This document shows, piece by piece, positions 60,234 to 64,000 of a stretch of 64,000 nucleotides of DNA. The stretch's first letter is position 1. Every line of letters begins with the position of its first letter. This DNA comes from VRUE01 sp963729995. Lineage in GTDB: Bacteria > Actinomycetota > Thermoleophilia > Solirubrobacterales > 70-9. The notes under the pieces are model-generated. The model worked only from the letters and a program-made list of their open reading frames with translations. It was not told where the DNA came from and did no database searches. The stretch spans positions 1,178,001-1,242,000 of the forward strand of contig CAVSPF010000003.1 of the NCBI GenBank assembly GCA_963729995.1. Direction: 5' to 3'. Both the position numbers and the translations under genes were made by a program.

Positions 60234-60251
60234 TGTGTCAATTCTGTGAAA
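60234..60251 (+). promoter_or_regulatory. PHO box: two direct repeats upstream of pstC2
   Basis: TGTGTCA (60234-60240) and TGTGAAA (60245-60251) at 11-bp spacing, about 50 bases before the pstC2 ATG. This region and the pstS2 box share the divergent interval. Confidence 0.6.
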
Positions 60252-60301
60252 ATTTGCCGGATGGTGTGGTGGCGGGGTGAATCTCATCTACCCTGCGCGC
60301 C

Positions 60302-61297
60302 ATGAGCGCGACGGCCAGCCCGGCAATGACCCATGGGAGCCGCACCGCCGCCGCCCGGTCGCACCGCCGCCGGCGCTCCCTCGACCGGATCGGCGACGGC
60401 GTCCTCTACGGCGCCTGCGCCTTCGCCGCGCTGCTGGGCGTGACGGCGCTCCTGCTGATCGGATACCAGATCGTGCAGGGCGCCGGCCCGGCCATCTCCA
60501 AGTTCGGGCTGGGCTTCCTCGTCAGCACGACCTGGCAGCCGAACTTCGGCGAATTCGGGGCCGGCTCGTTGATCTTCGGCACCGCCGTCAGCTCCTTCGC
60601 CGCCCTTTTGCTGGGCGCTCCGATCGCAGTCGCGATCGGTCTCTTCCTCAGCCTGCTCGCGCCGACGGGGGTGCGCAACGTGATCTCGCCCCTGGTCGAG
60701 ATGCTGGCCGCGATCCCAAGCGTGATCCTCGGCTTCTGGGGCATCCTGGTCCTGGCGCCGTTCGTGCACGAACACATCGAGCCCTTTCTCCACAACACGC
60801 TGGGCTTCATCCCGATCTTCGGCCCGCCCCAAACGACCGGCTCGAGCGTCTTCACGGCTAGCCTGATCCTGACGATCATGGTGATCCCGATCATCGCCTC
60901 GATCTCCCGCGACCTCTTTCTGGCCGTGCCGCGCGACATCCAGGACGGCGCCAGCGCTCTGGGCGCCACCCGCTGGGAGGTCGTGCGCGGCGTCGTCCTG
61001 CCGTCGACGACCTCGGGGGTGGTCGCAGCGTCGCTGCTGGGTTTGGGGCGCGCCCTGGGCGAGGCGATCGCCGTGGCGCAGGTGATCGGCGCCGGCTCGA
61101 AAATCCAGCCGTCGCTGTTCAAGACCGGGGACACGATGGCGGCAAGGATCGCGAACCAGTTCCCCGGCGCACTGACCGAGCTGCACAAAGCCTCGCTCTT
61201 CTACCTCGGGGTGATCCTGCTCGTGATCGGCCTGATCTCGAACCTCGTCGCCCACCGGATCAGCAGGCGGTTCGGCTTCGAAGGGACGCTGCGGTGA
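60302..61297 (+). CDS. pstC: Phosphate ABC transporter permease PstC (system 2)
   Basis: 331 residues from ATG 60302. A 30-residue Arg-rich cytoplasmic tail precedes six membrane helices. The FLVSTTWQPNFGEFGAGSLIFGTA segment (in parts), AIPSVILGFWGILVLAPF helix and EAA loop LAVPRDIQDGASALGATRWEV near 218 (in parts) identify PstC. It is paralogous to the system 1 permease. Its stop overlaps pstA2. Confidence 0.95.
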   Translation: MSATASPAMTHGSRTAAARSHRRRRSLDRIGDGVLYGACAFAALLGVTALLLIGYQIVQGAGPAISKFGLGFLVSTTWQPNFGEFGAGSLIFGTAVSSFAALLLGAPIAVAIGLFLSLLAPTGVRNVISPLVEMLAAIPSVILGFWGILVLAPFVHEHIEPFLHNTLGFIPIFGPPQTTGSSVFTASLILTIMVIPIIASISRDLFLAVPRDIQDGASALGATRWEVVRGVVLPSTTSGVVAASLLGLGRALGEAIAVAQVIGAGSKIQPSLFKTGDTMAARIANQFPGALTELHKASLFYLGVILLVIGLISNLVAHRISRRFGFEGTLR

Positions 61298-62178
61298 GCG
61301 GCGACAGGGACACGGTCTTCGACCCCGCGGCTCCGCTGACGCCGACCGGCAACCTGCGGCGGCGGCGGGCCCTCAGCCGTCTTGCGGTGTCGGGCGCAAC
61401 CGTCTCCGCGGTGCTGGCGGTCGCGGTGCTGGTGATCGTCGTCTACACGGTGGCCGTGCGCGGGGCCAGCGCCCTCAGCCTCGACTTCCTGGTCAAGGCG
61501 GCGCCGGCCGGGATCGGGCCGGAGCTCGTCGGCACCGGCATCATCGTCGCGATCGCGACCGCGATCGCGATGCCGATCGGGGTTCTGATCGCTCTCTTCC
61601 TCACCGAGTTCGCCGGGAACCGGGCGACTCACCTGATCCGGGTGACCCTGGACCTGATGAACGGCCTGCCCTCGATCATCATCGGGCTCTTCATCTTCGA
61701 GCTGCTCGTCAACCACCGTACGCAGTCCGGCTTCGCGGCTTCGGTGGCCCTGGCGATCATCGAGCTGCCGCTGATCGCCCGCGGCAGCCAGGAGGTCCTC
61801 CTCCTCGTTCCCGACAACCTGCGCGAAGCGGCCGACGCGCTGGGGGTGAGCCGATGGCGCACCGTACTCGGGATCGTCGTGCCCAGCGCGCTGGGAGGGA
61901 TTCTCACCTCGACCGTCCTCTCCGTGGCCCGCGCCGCCGGGGAGACCGCGCCGCTGATCTTCGCCAGCTCCGTGTTCGATCCCGGCCGCTACTCCCTCAA
62001 TCCCTTCGAAGCGCTGCCGAACATTCCCGTCAGGATCTACACGCTGTCCGAAGAAGCGAATCCGTCGAGCTTCGCCGAAGCCTGGGGTTCCTCCCTGATC
62101 CTCATCTCCTTCATCCTCTTCGCAAGCCTCGGCGCCAGGGCTCTGCTCGCGCGCAGCAAAAGGAAGATGGCCTCGTGA
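61294..62178 (+). CDS. pstA: Phosphate ABC transporter permease PstA (system 2)
   Basis: 294 residues from a GTG in a 4-base overlap with pstC2. Six membrane helices; GVLIALFLTEFAGN near 93, LDLMNGLPSIIIGLFIFELL near 122 and the EAA loop LVPDNLREAADALGVSRWRT near 172 (in parts) match PstA. Its stop overlaps the pstB2 start (GTGA). Confidence 0.94.
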   Translation: MSGDRDTVFDPAAPLTPTGNLRRRRALSRLAVSGATVSAVLAVAVLVIVVYTVAVRGASALSLDFLVKAAPAGIGPELVGTGIIVAIATAIAMPIGVLIALFLTEFAGNRATHLIRVTLDLMNGLPSIIIGLFIFELLVNHRTQSGFAASVALAIIELPLIARGSQEVLLLVPDNLREAADALGVSRWRTVLGIVVPSALGGILTSTVLSVARAAGETAPLIFASSVFDPGRYSLNPFEALPNIPVRIYTLSEEANPSSFAEAWGSSLILISFILFASLGARALLARSKRKMAS

Positions 62179-63077
62179 GCGGCTTCGAATCGATTGGCGG
62201 CGACGAGGGGAGAGCGCGCTCCGCGCCGACCCGAGTCCGGATCCAGAGCGGGCCGCTGGCGAGGCCGGCCGAAGCCAACGGCGCGGTCCCTCGCGAGACC
62301 GGCGTGGAGGCTGTCTTCGAGGCCCGCGACGTGTCCGTCTACTACGGTCGGAAACGGGCTCTCGCCGGCGTCTCGCTGCGCATCCCGCGCAGCCGGATCA
62401 CCGCGCTGATCGGGCCCTCCGGCTGCGGCAAGACGACCTTCCTGCGCAGCCTCAACCGGATGAACGACTCGGTGTCGAGCTTCAGGATCGAGGGGAAGAT
62501 CCTCTATCACGGGCACGACATGTACGCCGCCAACGTCGACCAGGTCGAGGTGAGGCGCCGGATCGGGATGGTGTTCCAGAAACCGAACCCGTTCCCGAAG
62601 TCGATCTACGACAACGTCGCCTGGGCCCCGCGCAACCTGGGGATGAAGCGGGGCCTGGACGAGCGGGTCGAGGGCGCCCTGCGCGGAGCGGCGCTCTGGG
62701 ACGAGGTCAAGGACCGGCTCCGCGACAGCGCCCTCGGCCTCTCCGGCGGCCAGCAGCAGCGCCTCTGCATCGCTCGCGCGATCGCGATCGAGCCAGACGT
62801 CCTCCTCCTCGACGAGCCGGCCTCGGCGCTCGACCCGATCGCGACGGCGTCGATCGAGGAGCTGATGCACAGCCTCAAAGGCCGCTTCACGATCGTGATC
62901 GTCACTCACAACATGCAGCAGGCGGCCCGCGTCGCCGACCAGACGGCGTTCTTCAGCCTCGACTTGAGCGGGGCCGAGCCGTCCGGGACCCTGGTCGAGT
63001 TCACCGACACCGCGACGATGTTCACCAACCCGGCCGACCCGCGCACGCGGGACTACGTCAGCGGGCGCTTCGGCTGA
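62175..63077 (+). CDS. pstB: Phosphate ABC transporter ATPase PstB (system 2)
   Basis: 300 residues from GTG 62175. A poorly conserved N-terminal tail of some 45 residues precedes the ATPase: Walker A GPSGCGKTT near 83, VFQKPNPFPKSIYDNV near 135, signature LSGGQQQRLCIARAI near 193, Walker B VLLLDEPASALDPIAT near 213. A PstB-specific HNMQQAARV segment follows. The C-terminus LVEFTDTATMFTNPADPRTRDY is typical. Confidence 0.96.
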   Translation: MSGFESIGGDEGRARSAPTRVRIQSGPLARPAEANGAVPRETGVEAVFEARDVSVYYGRKRALAGVSLRIPRSRITALIGPSGCGKTTFLRSLNRMNDSVSSFRIEGKILYHGHDMYAANVDQVEVRRRIGMVFQKPNPFPKSIYDNVAWAPRNLGMKRGLDERVEGALRGAALWDEVKDRLRDSALGLSGGQQQRLCIARAIAIEPDVLLLDEPASALDPIATASIEELMHSLKGRFTIVIVTHNMQQAARVADQTAFFSLDLSGAEPSGTLVEFTDTATMFTNPADPRTRDYVSGRFG

Positions 63078-63081
63078 GGGC

Positions 63082-63522
63082 TCAGCGACGGAGGATCGCG
63101 TCGCTGGGGACCTGCTCGAGCAGCGACTGCCCGCACTGCCAGCAGTAGGTGGCGCCGGCGCTGTGCGGGGCGCTGCAGCGCGAGCACGAGCCGGCCGTTC
63201 CGGTCTCCTCCGTTCGCACGATGCGTTCGACCTCGCTCAGCTCCGCGTCGGCGTCCTGCAGGGCGACCGCACGCTTGACCAGCACCTCGACCTTGATCCG
63301 GTTGCGAATCGCCATCTCGTAGACGAGACCCCCGAGGTCCCACTGGAGCTCGGCGACCCTCGCGATCAACTGGTCGCGGCGGCGCTGGAGGTCGACGAGC
63401 AGATCCTGCCCGATCGCCGGGCTGGGCGGCGAGGCCGGGGGCGCCGATGGCGGCGGCTGGACGGGCCTCGAAGCCGCGGCGGCGCGTCGCGGGTTCTGCA
63501 GCGCCTTCGGGATCGAGATCAT
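63082..63522 (-). CDS. Zinc-ribbon protein of unknown function
   Basis: 146 residues from ATG 63522 overlapping the next gene's stop (ATGA). A Pro/Ala-rich N-terminal stretch precedes a coiled-coil helix (about 50-110, LVDLQRRRDQLIARVAEL in part), then a C-terminal zinc ribbon with CSRC and CWQC knuckles (about 115-135). A DNA- or protein-binding adaptor is likely. It is convergent with pstB2 (4-base gap), so unlikely to be in its operon. Confidence 0.72.
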   Translation of the reverse strand: MISIPKALQNPRRAAAASRPVQPPPSAPPASPPSPAIGQDLLVDLQRRRDQLIARVAELQWDLGGLVYEMAIRNRIKVEVLVKRAVALQDADAELSEVERIVRTEETGTAGSCSRCSAPHSAGATYCWQCGQSLLEQVPSDAILRR

Positions 63523-63989
63523 TCGCCGAAGAAGTTCCCGTTGAACTTGCCGTTCTTGCAGCCGGCCGCCCCGCTTGCGCACTTTCCGCCGGGCTGCACG
63601 GTCGCGGGCGGCAGCTTGACCGTCGGTTTGAGGACTTCGTTCGCGCCCGCACCCGATTCAGCTTCCTTCTTGATCGCGGCTACGCTCTTCTTCTTGGTCT
63701 TCGAGTTGTTGGCGGCGCCGCCCCCGATGTTGGTCTTGGCGCTCGACCCTTCCTTGGCTGCTTCGCCGCCGCCGCTGTGGATCACGATTGGCGCGGCCTG
63801 CGTCGGAGCGGGGGCGGGCTGTTCGCCCGAGCGCCCGATCAGGACGCCGGTGCCGAGCGCGAGCAGCAGCGTCCCCACCCCGGCGATCAGCGCTGCGTTA
63901 GGCGAGACGCCCGATCGCCTCTTCTTGGGAGTGGGGGGCGGAGCCTGGTGCGGGCGCCTCACCGCGTCCATCAGGACGACGGCGTCCAT
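63519..63989 (-). CDS. Membrane-anchored low-complexity protein, possibly 5'-partial
   Basis: 156 residues as seen from ATG 63989; the frame remains open to the window edge, so the true start may lie outside. A Pro/Lys-rich cytoplasmic segment, one membrane helix (about 33-52), a Gly/Ala/Lys external linker, and a conserved-looking end with two Cys (GGKCASGAAGCKNGKF). No known domain. It overlaps the zinc-ribbon gene and probably works with it. Confidence 0.6.
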   Translation of the reverse strand: MDAVVLMDAVRRPHQAPPPTPKKRRSGVSPNAALIAGVGTLLLALGTGVLIGRSGEQPAPAPTQAAPIVIHSGGGEAAKEGSSAKTNIGGGAANNSKTKKKSVAAIKKEAESGAGANEVLKPTVKLPPATVQPGGKCASGAAGCKNGKFNGNFFGE

Positions 63990-64000
63990 GAAGGGAAGGC

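Overview
The window is GC-rich bacterial DNA with tightly packed genes, frequent GTG/TTG starts, ATGA/GTGA stop-start overlaps and several apparently leaderless promoters. Gene content (uvrC-rapZ and gap-pgk-tpiA synteny, PknB-type kinase, TadE-like proteins, GTTCACC-type PHO boxes) points to an actinobacterium. A System I cytochrome c maturation set with a Cys-type CcmE and a large lineage-restricted secreted repeat protein make a deep branch such as Thermoleophilia/Solirubrobacterales my best guess. This is inference, since no rRNA is present.

Layout. 1-11.2 kb: cytochrome c maturation genes in two pieces (ccmF-ccmE on the left edge; a TlpA/CcmG-like thioredoxin and ccmH at 10.2-11.2 kb), separated by a short-chain dehydrogenase, a GT2 glycosyltransferase, a 966-residue secreted repeat protein, tRNA-Gly(CCC), a DUF5996 gene and a class A penicillin-binding protein. 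11.2-17.4 kb: argS coupled to a CpsD-like protein without a Walker A motif, a phosphoesterase, a lipoprotein plus Ser/Thr kinase pair, and tgt. 17.5-27.1 kb: the glycolytic operon gap-pgk-tpiA-gpmI, a VOC protein, an ABC-2 exporter, rapZ and uvrC. 27.2-34.7 kb: enoyl-CoA hydratase, a cupredoxin lipoprotein, a soluble MgtE-like sensor next to a variant NRAMP transporter, HigBA-type and VapBC-type toxin-antitoxin pairs, a MaoC dehydratase and a TadG/VanY/lytic-transglycosylase fusion. 34.8-39.4 kb: a four-gene 2-oxoacid:ferredoxin oxidoreductase operon whose last gene fuses a GltD-like flavoprotein to a ferredoxin. 39.5-42.1 kb: methyltransferase and TadE-like genes.

42-63 kb is a phosphate and polyphosphate island: Pit transporter and its PhoU-like partner, polyphosphate kinase, a PHP-glycosyltransferase fusion, a CHAD domain split into two coupled genes, an ACR3 arsenite exporter, exopolyphosphatase, pstSCAB-phoU, two PhoB/PhoP-like regulators (one lacking a receiver domain), and a second divergent pstS / pstCAB system. 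I find 11-bp-periodic direct repeats of the PHO-box type at six places in front of these genes. They tie import (Pst, Pit), storage (Ppk), breakdown (Ppx), binding (CHAD) and control into one probable phosphate-starvation regulon.

Structure not explained by genes includes a three-copy palindromic repeat (1617, 46084, 48525), one copy of which supplies the C-terminal codons of the PHP-glycosyltransferase, and a 129-bp inverted-repeat element at 17507-17635 that supplies the C-terminus and stop codon of gpmI.
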